Positions 35,035 to 46,839 of a stretch of DNA of 64,000 nucleotides are shown one piece after another; within the stretch, counting starts at the first letter, position 1, and each line of letters begins with the position of its first letter. The DNA lies in NCBI GenBank assembly GCA_900095095.1, contig FMBT01000305.1:1-64000 (forward strand), given 5' to 3'. Position numbers and translations under genes: made by a program. The stretch is from Fragilariopsis cylindrus CCMP1102 (Eukaryota > Bacillariophyta > Bacillariophyceae > Bacillariales > Bacillariaceae). Below the pieces are notes generated by a model. The model did no database searches, was not told the DNA's origin, and was given only the letters and a program-made list of their open reading frames with translations.

Positions 35035-38000
35035 TTAATATTTGCGTTTCTTGTTGGTGGTGTTTGCCTTGGGACGAAATTGTCCTTTCGGTTTACCACG
35101 GCTCATTTTTTGAACACCAGTTTGGATCCTTTGGAAAATATTCTTTTTCGGCTCAGTACTAGTTGTTGGGAAATAAATTTGAGGATCACGAGCTTCTTTC
35201 ACTTTCTTCATTTTTCCTTGATCTAGATGAGAATCCCAACGATCTAAATGCATCTTTCGTTTTCTAGATCGATCCTGCTTTACAATTTTCTCGATAATCT
35301 TTTCGCGGTCGCGATCGACCCCAGACTTTGCGTTTTGGTTGTCATCGTTGTCGCCGTCGTCATCCCATCGTGACACTTTAAGGTTACCAAGTAGTTGGAA
35401 ATTCGAGCTATTCGAAGGAAGTGCACTGGCTTTACTTTCCCAGAACTTCCTTTTACGAGGACCTAACATCACCTTCACCTTACCTCGGGAATCCGCGTTA
35501 TTCAGCACGACTGTCGTCTTGTTGTTTATCTTATTAGTAGCATTTGCCTAACTTGTTGTTGGACTTTCTCTCGTTGGGTGGATTATCTTCATTCTCACTA
35601 TCGGCTTCATCTTCGGAAGAGGATGACGAGAAGAAGAAGAATCAGATTCGTCGTCATTGCTTTCTTGTCTTGTAGCTGATGAGTCTGATTTACAGGTGAT
35701 TGGATTAACTTTGACCGCATCTGCATTATCATCCTGTACTTCTTCTTTTGAGGAAGTGTTGACGAAGAAGAAGAATCAGAATCAGATTCGTCCTCATATG
35801 AAGAATCATTGCTTTCGGATGATTCGTCACCATTTGATTTCCCGTCGGATTGACTTTCTTTCCTCTTCTTATTTTCTTTTCGTCATCTGATTCTTCACCC
35901 GATTCATCTCCGAAGAGGAACGCTACTGTCTGACGAAGATTCGTTGTCCGATGATGCTTTACTGGCGCTATTGAATAACTTACCGAAGGAATATCTATCC
36001 CGTGTTCGGAATTTTGGCGTAAAGTGTTAGGACTCGCCAAAGGATGGATATTTGTTTTAACTCTTTCTACGCCATTCTTTGGCTCTTTAGTACCTCCATT
36101 TTCTTGCGGATTTTGATCATGTTGTTTGATTGATGACTCCCTTTCCGTCATCTTTTGCTCTTTTCTTTGGCTCTTCCTTGGGGTCGTCAGTGGAAAAGCT
36201 ATCAGCTCTTACTCTCGCCCTAGCCTTCCCTTTTTCTGTTGCTTCTGAAGCAGACATACCTCTCATCGGAGGAGCCGGGAACTCTAGTTTGACTTCAGTC
36301 CGACAGTAGAAGAGAAGATACGCGTCTTTCTGTCTCAGAACAGTTTTTTCGGACACTGGTTCGACATCCGAGTCGTCTATGTGATACCATTGACTTGCCC
36401 CTTTTCTATCGGGTTTCTTTACATAAGCTGTATAGTGCCCGAATGTGAACTACCACCGACATGAATGACAATTCCAGTTAGTGTATATCGACATGATCTG
36501 TTATCACTCAATGGAAGATTCAAAGTCGCCGGGAATTCAATGGGTTTGGAAATTTTTGAGCCACCACCGCCCCCATACTTGGAGGATTTGTAGCCATTCG
36601 TACCACTGTTGAAAGCAAATCGTTTAAGTTGAATACAAAGAGATAGTGGTGGCCTGAAGACTGTTAATTGTTTGGTGGCACAGACGTATTTCTTGCATCC
36701 AGAACATTTCCATTGGTTTGCAGCGTCGAGTGTTTCTTTCCTGGTAAATTCTGATAGAGCGTTCAGTACACTGGTCGAAGATTTCTTGCTAACCTCGAGA
36801 GATAAATCAAGAAAGGGATCATAGGTATTGCTTCGATAGTTGCATTTTCTACATCGAACTTGGCTTCGAAAGTACCCTCCAAATGTCCGATGAATGAATG
36901 TTGTTTCGTTCAATCGAGTCACTGGTAACGATCTCTCCATCCACTTAGTGTTGATTGATCCCAGCTGCACGAAGCTCTCCGTCGTTCATTGCATCTAATA
37001 AATGAACCAAAAACTCATGAGCATCTTCTTGCCTTCCCAGACGAAACTTGTAACCATTTCGACTACCGCAAGTTCCAATCGTCGGTAATGCATTGGCGAT
37101 CTTTTTTGGAGCAATCGCACCACCTCCTTGTTTTGAGAAACCATTTGAACCGTGAGCTTGCTGGTAGAGAGAACAAAGCGAAGAGGTTATCTTTTGTCCC
37201 TGGTATATCTTTTGCTTTCCTCCATTTTGTCCGTTCTTTGGTATGTTCGTGGATATAGCAATCAAAGTTTGACATAATGGTGGTATATATGCTAAACACT
37301 GTAAGGTAGCATTCATAAAACAAGTGTTTCCGAGATTATGGAGTCCTCGAGGAGGGATTTGGTTCACATAGCTTTTTTCTGGATTCCATTTGTGTGCTTC
37401 GAGGACCATTCTTTCGTCACAAAGACCCCGCTGTGGAAGATTCAATTCACCATCAGTAGAATTCGCACGCGGTCGTAGACCGTGTTTGTCTCTAACAGCC
37501 TCCTTAACGGTCATACCAGAGATTTGCCCAGAAGAAGTATGTTGTATAATATTGCGACCAGATTCTTGTTTTTTGGGATGATTCTCTGTGGCTTTTGAAA
37601 CCACCACATTATCTCTCAAAGCCTTTGATTTTCCGTTTTTCTCTAGCGTAGTAGATTCTTTATTGATTTTTGGCGTTTCAGCTGCATGAGGACCTTCCTG
37701 GTCATGATTCTTTTTATTTTGTTTTTTCCTAGGTCCACAAAATTGCCGATTGTTGGATTGATCGTCTCTTGATGGGCTGCTTCAAATGCTCCTTCAAGCT
37801 TCCTTTTTCGAGCTTCAAATGCTCCTTCTAACATCTTTCGTCGCGCCTCACTTACACTTATTACCTCGTCCTTTTTGTCCGATACCCTGGAAACCTTTGT
37901 AATATCTTTCTTTTGATCAGATGAGGAGTTGTCTAGATTTTCTCGGTCGCATTCCTTTTGCCGTTTGCCAGCAAACAATATATCTTCTATTGTCTCAGAT

Positions 38001-38393
38001 TTCTGATATTCCTTTGCCTTCTGATTATTGCTGTTTCCATTATCCTGTGATGAAGCTGAAGAAGACATATCCTGTTTCGAATTGGCTTGCCGATCAAAAA
38101 TAAATTGATTATTTTTACCGCTAGCTCTTGGCAAAACGAAATCAACACGTTCCACGATGTTTCTTTGGGTAGAATTTGTTCTGAAGAGACTGGAACATCA
38201 ACAGTAGAAGGATTGGTTGCATCCCGATGTAGCGTATTTTCTTCTGTATTTTGGTAGAAAGTCTTGCCCGTTTTTGATTGACAGAAGAATCTATCGGTGG
38301 TACGGGAGATGCATTATCAACAAGTGAAATACCTCGCGCCCGTTCAAGCTGCTGACGTTCTCGTCTTCGCCGTTTCTTGGACGAACTTGTCAT
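35035..38393 (-). CDS. Ubiquitin-specific protease, USP36/USP42-like (frame-interrupted)
   Basis: Deubiquitinating cysteine protease. Start ATG 38393 opens a basic N-terminus (MTSSSKKRRRRERQQLERAR). A near-duplicated pair, ARRKMLEGAFEA and ARKRKLEGAFEA, follows at about 37850-37780. The USP domain begins RGLHNLGNTCFMNATLQCL (catalytic Cys), then RQEDAHEFLVHLLDAMNDGE, a zinc-ribbon-like CRKCNY...CSGCKKYVC, QLKRFAF, the His box HVGGSSHSGH and SQWYHIDDSDVEPVS. The tail is acidic and Ser-rich (35570-35900, GAA/GAT-rich repeats), then very basic, ending NTTNKKRKY. RGLxNLGNTCFxN plus a basic nucleolar-type tail favours the USP36/42 branch (inference). About 1,120 residues. Frame changes occur near 38200, 37640-37740, 36955, 36430, 36130 and 35530-35900. 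Confidence 0.9.
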
Positions 38394-39194
38394 GACTATC
38401 AACGAATATATCAACTAAATAAAATAAAGCTGCAAATACAGACTTTTTTTGCCATAAAAAGTTCAAATTATTTCGATCGGATTTTGTTGCTGCAATCATT
38501 CATTCATCAGCACATCCATCAATTTTTGTGCGACCTCAAATTTGATTTTGATTTTGATTTTGTGATATTATTTTTGTGTGGTTTTTCTGAAGAGCGCGCT
38601 GCCGCGGGAAGTTTAATAAAAAACTACTACAGTAGCATGTAAGTGTGATGGAGCCAAAACAACTAATAAAATACTAGCTTCAGTAGTACCTAAATGCACC
38701 TAACTTACTTAGTAAAACAGACAAGTACACCAAACTTCATTTATGTTGTGTGTACTGAAAAGATAAGACTTTGGAAATAGATATTGTGTTTGAGGATTGA
38801 TGTGTTTTGTGCGATTGTGCTGTGTATTTGAGACTTCATTGATGTGTGTGTGTGTATGTGTGATAATGCATTAATTTTTTTTGATTGTATTCAGTTCTGA
38901 TACAACATAATTGACTCAGTAATTTCAATTTTCATTCAACATTTCAATTAGAATGGCACAGCACAATCTATTGCATCTACTAAGCAGAAATGATGATGAA
39001 GTCTTTGAAAAAGAAGATTTAATCTTTTCATCAATCACGAAGCTGCGTTACTATTCCAGTCCTTATCTGAGTAGTAGAAGTGTACAGAATTGTGATATTC
39101 AAATTCCTCATCATACATTTTTAAAACTGAAACCTAAAATGAAAAGTCTTGATACGTTTCCTTCCGGTATTGGAAACAGGGACTGAAATTTGGA
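38394..39194. other. Spacer upstream of the USP gene, leading into Copia relics
   Basis: The USP promoter should lie next to 38393. A 78-codon frame at 38953-39186 (MAQHNLLHLLSRNDDEVFEK) has no recognised family and stands next to retroelement remains. It contains a 33-bp block shared with 47999-48034. Confidence 0.4.
39115..39147 (+). repeat. Short dispersed repeat shared with 48000-48034
   Basis: Both copies share CATTTTT, then GAAACCTAAAATGAAAAG, differing by an indel and a few bases. One copy is beside a Copia relic and the other beside a DDE transposase scrap. Confidence 0.6.
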
Positions 39195-39580
39195 ATCTTT
39201 TTGCTGAAGACTGTGAAAGATGCTATCAGAATTGACGAGTTAAATGGAAATGATTTCTGGAGAACTTATATTGAAAAGGAACTCAAGACTATTTGTGTTG
39301 CTTACAAGCCATATGCAAAGAACAATGACAGTTTTACACAAGAGGAGATACGAGCAGATCAAAAGAAACACATGGTTGGTTACAAAGAAATTACCTGTCA
39401 TTTTAAGCTCAACGGCTCCTTCACAAGAAAGGCTTGATTTTGTGCTGATGGTAGTAAAACTGATGTCCCTAAATCTCTCTCATGTTCTTCTGTTGTGTCA
39501 CGTGAGTCTGTTCTTATTGCATTCCCCGGAGGATGGACCTAGATACGGAAGCCCAAGGTGCAGACGTTAGCAAAGTTCTC
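39195..39580 (+). mobile_element. Copia relic, start of the reverse transcriptase region
   Basis: Fossil, short and heavily broken. The plus strand shows Copia RT entry motifs: a segment like NGNDFWRTYIEKELK, then VGYKEITCH, KLNGSFTRKA and further RT-like blocks. It is clearly older than the element at 1-4231 (several breaks in under 400 bp). It meets an oppositely oriented Copia integrase relic near 39580-39620. Confidence 0.75.
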
Positions 39581-39619
39581 CTTCTTTTCAGTTGCTTCAA
39601 AGATACAAGAGGATGATTA

Positions 39620-40285
39620 CTTAGCGGGAGCAAGGACATTGGTATTACAAAGATGGTAAAAGAAGGCGGTTGGCACAAATTTGATACCAAGAGCTGCACT
39701 TTCAAGGAGTGCACGGACATGATCACCAACTGAGCAATTCGTGCGTTTGACTGGCCCATTTTGGTGAGACGAGGCTGTTCCCGTTAGATAGATTACGTGA
39801 TGCCAGTTGGCAAAGACATTCTTGACATTGGGATTGGCATAGAGTTCTCCTCCTTGATCCAAGAATACATACCTGTCTTTGCATGTAGGACTATAGAACT
39901 GCCTCAGCCATTCTATAGGGAAAGCTTTGCTTCTATGAACAGAACCATATTGCATACTGGTGAAGTGATTGTTGACAAGGATCTAGCAAGTCTCTCCATT
40001 GATGCCTATATAGTTTTGTTGACGCTTTGGATGCTTCAATTAACGCCACTGAGCAAAAAATCCATTGACAAGCCTTGTCCAGAATGGATAATATGCTTGA
40101 TAGAATTGGGATCAGGAGCTGTCTTGGTCTGCTTTGTTTTGATGCAAGTTGAGCAGCGGGACAACAGGACAGCATATCAGATTAACCCTTGAATTCAGGG
40201 ACACCATCAATGAACTTGTGAGCAGAGTATAGATATTCATCACAAGGATGGCCTAATCGTTGATGCCAGGGTTTCTGCTGGCATG
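39620..40285 (-). mobile_element. Copia relic, GAG-pre-integrase and integrase region, inverted
   Basis: Fossil, heavily broken. Reading leftward, HQRLGHPCDEYLYSAHKFID (GAG-pre-integrase type, near 40275-40215) precedes an integrase-core part with FLDQGGELYANPNV and TASSHQNGPVKRTNCSVGDH near 39870-39700. Its direction is opposite to the RT relic at its left, so at least one inversion or two insertions are needed. Old, with several breaks. Confidence 0.75.
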
Positions 40286-40773
40286 TGTTGTATTATCTAA
40301 GTATGTTGTTGTGCTACTAGGGGGTTGTTTCTGGCTCTGTACTGGGTTGTTGTTGATGGTTGTCATGGCCGGTCTTGATTAAATTTCCTCGTTGGAGTTT
40401 GTGTATGGTGAGAGTGGTCGTGTTGGTGTATTATTGTTGTTGTTACTTTTGGAACTTTTTAGTGTTTCGTGGTGGTGACGGTTTGGGTATTTTTGGTGGG
40501 TGTTTGTAAATTCTGTATGCTTGTGCTGGTTGTATTGTGTTTGTAGCCGTACACCTTGTGTGTTTTCTACGTGAATATTATAAGACTAGATCTATATTTA
40601 ATTAATAACTCTTGTTATATTTCTAAGAAGAGCCAGTTAGGACTTCGATGGTTGCGTGTAACATAATTTCTTCCACTATGTGAACTTTTATTGCGTACAT
40701 CATTTTGAATATAATATTATATTACTGTGTACTGTACCTACATAATTGTATACTAATAATATAGATTAATCAT
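40286..40773. other. Spacer right of the Copia relics
   Basis: G/T-rich on the plus strand near 40300-40560, then AT-rich. No gene recognised; the G/T-rich part may be further retroelement remnant. Confidence 0.35.
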
Positions 40774-40860
40774 AGGCGGGTCGACTGTTGACTTACTTGT
40801 CTTTCTACGTAAGACGGTAAGGAGCAGCGCGGCAGCTTTTAAATAACAAGTTATATATGT
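40774..40860 (+). repeat. Dispersed repeat, copy B (pair with 6319-6411)
   Basis: Shares ordered blocks with copy A (GGCGGGTC, GTTGACTT, CTTTCTA, GGCAGCT, AAGTTA). Family not recognised. Confidence 0.55.
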
Positions 40861-41252
40861 AATGTGGGCTAACTTAGTCTACATGTAACGTGCTCTACTA
40901 TTTAATTTAGAATTATTTTTTGTTATTATTTATGAACACAATGGCCTGATCGATAATAAAAGTGTACGGCTTGGGAATAATAACTCCGAAATACTTGGCC
41001 TCTAACCAATCTCCACTCATTTGACGTCATCGATCTTCCATTCTTTACTTACTAGCATATTCAAATATAAAAGACCCTGTTTCTCTCTTTGATACATTGT
41101 TCTCACACTGCTAGTCTTGTTTTTTTTCTTCTTCTTGTTGTTTTCTATCATACTATGTGTGTGTATGTGTGCGAGATTGATGAAGGTAGCGACACACGAA
41201 TGTTATTATAGATGAGTGGGGTATAGGTGGGATGGGTGCAGTATATGGTAGC

Positions 41253-41307
41253 AATCGAATCGAATCGAATCGAATCGAATCGAATTGAATTGAATTGAAT
41301 TGAATCG
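41253..41307 (+). repeat. Pentanucleotide microsatellite, (AATCG)n then (AATTG)n
   Basis: About eleven 5-bp units; the first block is AATCG and the second AATTG, so one variant has spread within the array. It lies about 300 bp beyond the 3' end of the fusion gene. Confidence 0.95.
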
Positions 41308-41604
41308 GTATCAAAAGAGATAATATGAGCGGTAATCATCATCATCATCATCATTGTCATCATCGTCAGAAAAGAAAACGGTAAACAAGATAATTAATAA
41401 TCAATGTGGGAGAGAAAAAGAAGGAAGAAAGGAAAGAAAATGTGAGAGTTCGATAGTTGTAGTTAGTTAATAATAGTTTGGTGTAATAACCCTTTGTGTC
41501 AAATTCTTGTCAGTCAATTCAGTCAGTCGAGAGTTTTAGATCTACGCCGTACCAGCTGTTGTTGGAAAATGAGACGACACGGATACTAATAGTATTTCTT
41601 TGTA

Positions 41605-44249
41605 TTAGGTCTTGTTCTTAATTTCTTTGGATTCGGTCTTCTTCTCAACGACAGTACTGTTACTGCTTCCACTTCCGTAACATTTCTTGTACCATGCTGC
41701 TGTTCGTCGTATTCCTTCTTCAAATGTTACTTGTGCATTGTATCCCAACATATGTTTGGCTTTGGCAACATCGGCACACGTATAGGGGACATCACCGGGT
41801 TGGTCGGGTAATATTTCTATCACGGCCTTGCGTCCGACACCCTTTTGGACCATACTAATAAATTTATTTAGAGTGGTGCCCGATCCTTTTCCTAAATTGA
41901 ATATTTCGTATTTGTGGCATCGATCAATACTTCGCAACACACCATCGACAATATCACTGATATAGGTGTAATCACGACTCGAGGTACCATCACCGTATTG
42001 TTGAATTGATTTTCCACGTGTCACCAAATCAATAAATTTGGATGGTGCCATATCGGGTCGACCCCGTGGTCCGTACACAGTAAAGAACCGCAGACCGGTC
42101 ACATTCAATTGATACAAATGATGGTAGGTATAGGCCAACAATTCACAGGTCTTCTTGGAGGCCGCATACGGACTGACGGGACGATCCACCACTTCATCTT
42201 CCGAAAAGAATGTGGCCTTCGATCCACCATACACACTGGAGGAGGAGGCGAACACAAAATTCTCCACACCATACTTGTGCGACAATTCCATTAATTGTGT
42301 GGTCGCATTAATATTGGAATGGATATATATGAAGGGGTCCTGGATAGAGGGTCGGACACCGGCACGTGCTGCCATGTGACACACCCATCTTAGTTTCTCT
42401 ACAGCAAAAATATGTTCCATGAGTTCACGATCACAGATATCACCCTTGTAGATACTCACACGACCCTCTTCGGGATAGGTGTCTTTCAGCATTTGGAGAT
42501 TGGATTCCTTGATCCGGATGTCGTAATAATCATTGATTTCATCAATAATCACAACATCATCACCTCTTGCCAACAAGTCTTCGGCAACATGACTACCAAT
42601 GAAACCTGCACCACCTGTCACCAACACCTTCTTGTATCCGACATGTGGTTCGACCAATTCCGAATCCATCCAGGTCTTGTGATTGTTGCAATCATTATCA
42701 TGCTCTTGTTTTCCAATAAGACTATCACATTTTCCTATCTTGAACTCTGTTAAACGAATCACTTCTCTGGTGGCGAACGACCAACCTGATTTAATTTCAC
42801 GTTTTGAGAGTCCTGTCTTGGTAGATAGTTCCGTAACGGTTTGTTTTGTACGGATTTTAAAGAGAACAAAGATCATAATTGTCCACGCAAGAGTGATACC
42901 GCCAGCAATATAGTAAGGTAGACGAGGAATAATTCCATATAGGACCGGTCCAGTCAAGGCAGTTACAACATTGAGAGAGCGACGAACAACTTGTCCAGCT
43001 GGAGCAAGAGTCGAATAACTTGATGCTGTTGTAATTGAAGCCTGTAACTCTGTCATCAACGTTGCTCCAAGATCGTTGAAACACATCAGAATAATTAAAC
43101 CAACAACATGCCCGGGAAAGTTAGGGATTGCTGCTATAAGAACACCGACACCAATACCACACATTGCAAAGCAAATATCAAACGGAGGAAGCGCAATACG
43201 TCCCATCAACTTGTTTCCGAAGGATGTACATGTAACAACAATGGCAACGAAGGAACCGGAGGCCGCTCCAACAGCAAATAAAACACCGATAATTCCTGTA
43301 TCTTTTTTGAACGTTTGTAAAATGAAGATAGGTCCAACGCTAAGGTTGAATCCAATGGTAAGAGCCTCGATGCCAAATGAGAGGCAAATCAACCAGTTAA
43401 TCCAAGTTGGTCCGATGTCCGATGTTGCGTAGGTTGTGTGGGCAGTTTTGGCTAACGAAGTCCTAAAAGAGACATGCGCATGTTCTTCTAGATCTCTTTT
43501 CTGGTGCTCTTCCTTTTCTGTACCAGTTGTTGCAGATGCCTCTTCAATTTCTGTTGTAGCATCAGTATTTTTTGCTTGTTCGTGTTTCTTTTCGAGCAGA
43601 AAAAAGAGAATAAGAGCAAGCAGCTCACCACCCTCAACAATGATTCCGTACACAGCAACACCGTTGATTTTGTATTTCTGATAAACGAATCCCCCAATAG
43701 AAAATGCAAACACAACTCCTATCATCACAGAGGCATACTGATATTTAAGCATCATTTGCCCTTTCGTCCAATCGGGATCATTTTTAAAAATTTCTTTCGC
43801 ATATTTCTGCATCGATGACAATGTTTCAGAAAAACCTACAATAGCAGTCCCAATAACAAATGGACGAATCGAGTCTTTATTGCACAGTAACACAGTAATG
43901 TATCCGGCTAATCCAAGACAAGTACCAAGAAAATGAGAAATTCGGGGAATATAAAGAGAAAGAGCAGACGTCACAACACGTGCTCCTTGGTAGGCGGCAA
44001 CACATAGGCCAATATTCACCCAAGAAAGACCGAAGTACATGTCTCTATAGTAAGAGAGAGAGAGAAAGAGAAGAGAAATTAATAACAATGCGAATAATGA
44101 TTTGAGCAACAAATCAAACAAGCGAGCGAGCGAGATCAAGCAATAACTTACAAATGAATCACATAATAGATGAACGGGAGTCTGGTTGCTGCCCCATAAA
44201 AGAATGGCATCCACACAACGACTAAACTCTTGGAAAAATTATCGAACAT
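41605..44249 (-). CDS. Major facilitator transporter fused to UDP-glucuronate 4-epimerase
   Basis: Exon 1 44249-44152 (MFDNFSKSLVVVWMPFFYGA) joins exon 2 44044-41605 by GT-AG, giving 845 residues in one clean frame. Residues about 1-450 form an MFS-like protein with roughly 11-12 hydrophobic segments (for example GLCVAAYQGARVVTSALSLY and IAGGITLAWTIMIFVLF) and a charged central loop near residues 190-240. A hydrophilic linker follows. The C-terminal about 330 residues are an extended short-chain dehydrogenase: KKVLVTGGAGFIGSHVAEDL (NAD site), FASSSSVYGG, PYAASKKTCELLAY (Tyr-Lys pair) and RFFTVYGPRGRPDMAPSKF. GPRGRPDMA is typical of UDP-GlcA 4-epimerases, which make UDP-galacturonate. In plants these enzymes are Golgi membrane proteins; here the transporter half could serve as the anchor or supply substrate. 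Transport substrate unknown. Confidence 0.88.
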
Positions 44250-45376
44250 GATTAGCATCAAAACTCAAACAGAAAGGGTTTATATCAAAAGCAACAACAA
44301 CAATTGATGATGCTGTCGTTACTGAAATAAAATTGTGCTAGAAATTATTCATATGTCTTTCATGCTTTTACAGCAGCAGTGAAGGGAGCTGTATCACGAG
44401 TATAAGTAAGAATGAGATCAAGATCTCATACTCCTAATATATATTCGGTCATTCCGAATTCGAATACGGTCAGGGAATGTAGCGAAGGATGTAAACATCC
44501 TAATTAGCGATAACTTGGAAAAGGAAAATGACGCTGTATACTGTAGTCGCTTTGTCATTGTATCTCAATCAGAACAGTTCGTTGTAAGTTAGTCGTTTTT
44601 TTTTTCCTTCTTAAACAAAAAAGAACAGTAGTATCGCCTGTGAATAATATAATATATTACTTACAAACCCATGATATATTATAATATATATTATAAAGTA
44701 TCAATGTTATTACTATAATTAATTTCTACCGTGGTACGATTAGAAGTAATGTATTGAAGTTGAAGCGGTGGCAATGCAATCATTCGCTCACAAAACTCGG
44801 CTCCACTAACCAATGATATATATATATAATATTATTATTATTGTATAAACAAAAATTGATCGTAAGTCATCTTTCATTACCGAAGTGTGATAGTTTTACG
44901 CGTTTTCATCGCTTCATCGTTCTATTCTTTTTTTTGTGATGTCATTTATTATCAAGGTATCATTTCAATTACTGTGATCTCATTTATGTCAGCCAGTACT
45001 GTACTTGCTTTCGACATTAAATAAGAATACCTGTCTGTGCATTTATTATATAAGAAGTAATTGAATATCAATGAAATAACATACTACATACACTTCTATT
45101 AATTCGTAAAGCGTTGACCAATGTCTGCAGTAATTGAGGAGTCACATTTCAAACCGTCATCCAACACACACAGTAGTACATTCTGGTAAGTCGCTAAGTA
45201 CAAGTTGTACATAATAAATTAATAATGTGATAATTAAGTAAAGACATATTTTGTGGGCAATAATGTTTACTAGTACAGTACAGTCTACTCGCGTTAACAA
45301 ATACAGGTAGTGCACACCGGTTTTATGTATTATAATAATATATATAATTAAAATAATATTATAGTCCTATGTGTAA
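44250..45376. other. Spacer upstream of the fusion gene
   Basis: AT-rich. It presumably includes the fusion-gene promoter next to 44249. Short AT runs lie near 44640-44700 and 44815-44840. No gene recognised. Confidence 0.4.
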
Positions 45377-45466
45377 GAATGTCGCGTCTTCGCAGTCATG
45401 AAAATATTAGTAAAAGCATAATATACTGTATGCAGGAATGTAAATGAGAGGGCATAGGTTATTGGG
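45377..45466 (+). repeat. Direct repeat, copy 1 (pair with 47279-47392)
   Basis: GAATGTCGCGTCTTC at its start and AATGTAAATGAGAGGGCA followed by AGGTTATTGGG at its end recur in copy 2, with the same orientation and order; copy 2 is longer by an internal AT-rich insertion. Confidence 0.8.
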
Positions 45467-46677
45467 CTCGGGGTACCGTAATAATATTACTGTAGTCCGA
45501 CGCAAGATTCGGCGATTAAAAACCGCGCGCCTATGTAATTTTATTGACATGTGCTGAATTTCCTAAGTAATTGATTGAAGAGTCAAAAGTACAATTGTAT
45601 ATTTGTCGATTCAAAATTAATAGTACAGTACAACGCGCTGAAAAACTACTACTAGTAAATATACGACTGATTGATGATTGATTGATTGATTCTATTTTAA
45701 TTAATAATTTATACATTCTATCTACTAGTACGGTAGCGGGACATTCACGAAAAGACGAACAAACAGATCAACAAACAGATCCGTACCTCGTGCCAAAGAG
45801 ACGGCACTTCGGAATACAGTTCTTGGTAATGGGAGGGGGCATGCTCACTTGACTAGCAGTCAGAAATAGAGAATGATAATAAAAGCAGGATACAACAAAA
45901 ATGAAAAAAGCAGCGGTTAGAATAGAATTTTAGATGAATAGAATTGAAAGCATCAGGGAGATCACAGCAGAGAGAACACCAACGAGGGATAAGACACAGC
46001 AGCAAACTATAAGAACAAGCAATTCCATGGTTGAATACGAAAGAAGCAACGAATGAATGAAAGAAGTAACAACGATAAACCGCAACAACGGACGTCGACA
46101 GCGCGAAGAATACAATCAAACGAGTGGTTCCATTCTGAATACATCTCCAGAGGACCAGGAATCCATCACAAGCAACAATACCATCGTCAAATACAAAATG
46201 AAAGCGTTAAAATGAAGAGAAAGTCTCAAAATAATAGCAAAACAAGAACAACAACGACGACGACGACGATCTAAAAATAAAGAATCAATTGATTTGGGTC
46301 CAAAAGCCACTCCAGAACACCAGAAAAAGTTATACAATCATTCAGCAATATAGTAAACAACGTACCTACACAACAATAGACCTTTAAAATGGTCGGATAG
46401 CTTCAAAATGAGACCACCATGGTCAATTCCTATATTTTGCTTTTTTTATTTCGTTCAATTGAATTTATGACGATTCAATTATGTACTACTAGTAATAACG
46501 CGTAAAAGGATTTTTACTGCAAAAACACTCGTACAATGAAAATAACACGTACTAAAAGCACGGAGAAGAGGATGCCAGCCTCAAAATTTTGAAAAATCAC
46601 GTGATTGAATTGAAAATCCTTAAATATGGTTTAACGGGACAACGAGTAAAATTTCAACCGCGACTAAAATATCTTCT
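45467..46677. other. Interval between the two direct repeats, left part
   Basis: No recognisable coding content. A GATT microsatellite lies near 45673-45690, and short frames near 45850-46330 on both strands look like chance. If the flanking repeats are element ends, this is the interior. Confidence 0.35.
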
Positions 46678-46839
46678 AAATAAATTGAATGAGACAATAT
46701 ACAAGTCTAAATAATGAATTGAATAAGACCAGATACATCTTCTAAATAATGAGGAGAGGCATCATACAATTCTCTAATTAATCAGGAGAGGCATCATACA
46801 ATTGTCTAATTAAAAACGGAGAGTCATCAAATACATTAT
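46678..46839 (+). repeat. Degenerate tandem repeat, five units of 31-35 bp
   Basis: Unit borders at 46678, 46709, 46744, 46776 and 46808. Units 3 and 4 are close (GAGAGGCATCATACAATT shared); units 1, 2 and 5 are diverged versions. Each begins AATAA/AATTAA. Confidence 0.8.

Noticed and set aside
41605-44214. Start of the fusion protein at 44214, reading through the intron
   Set aside because: That frame starts in the wrong phase; the GT-AG intron 44151-44045 joins ATG 44249 to the transporter with better membrane sequence.
44816-44842. AT dinucleotide runs (also at 20268 and 50657) as origins or MITE ends
   Set aside because: Simple microsatellites with no flanking inverted repeats or target duplications.
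46678-46839. Regularly spaced repeats, considered as a CRISPR array
   Set aside because: The units are contiguous and degenerate with no unique spacers, and the window is eukaryotic nuclear DNA.
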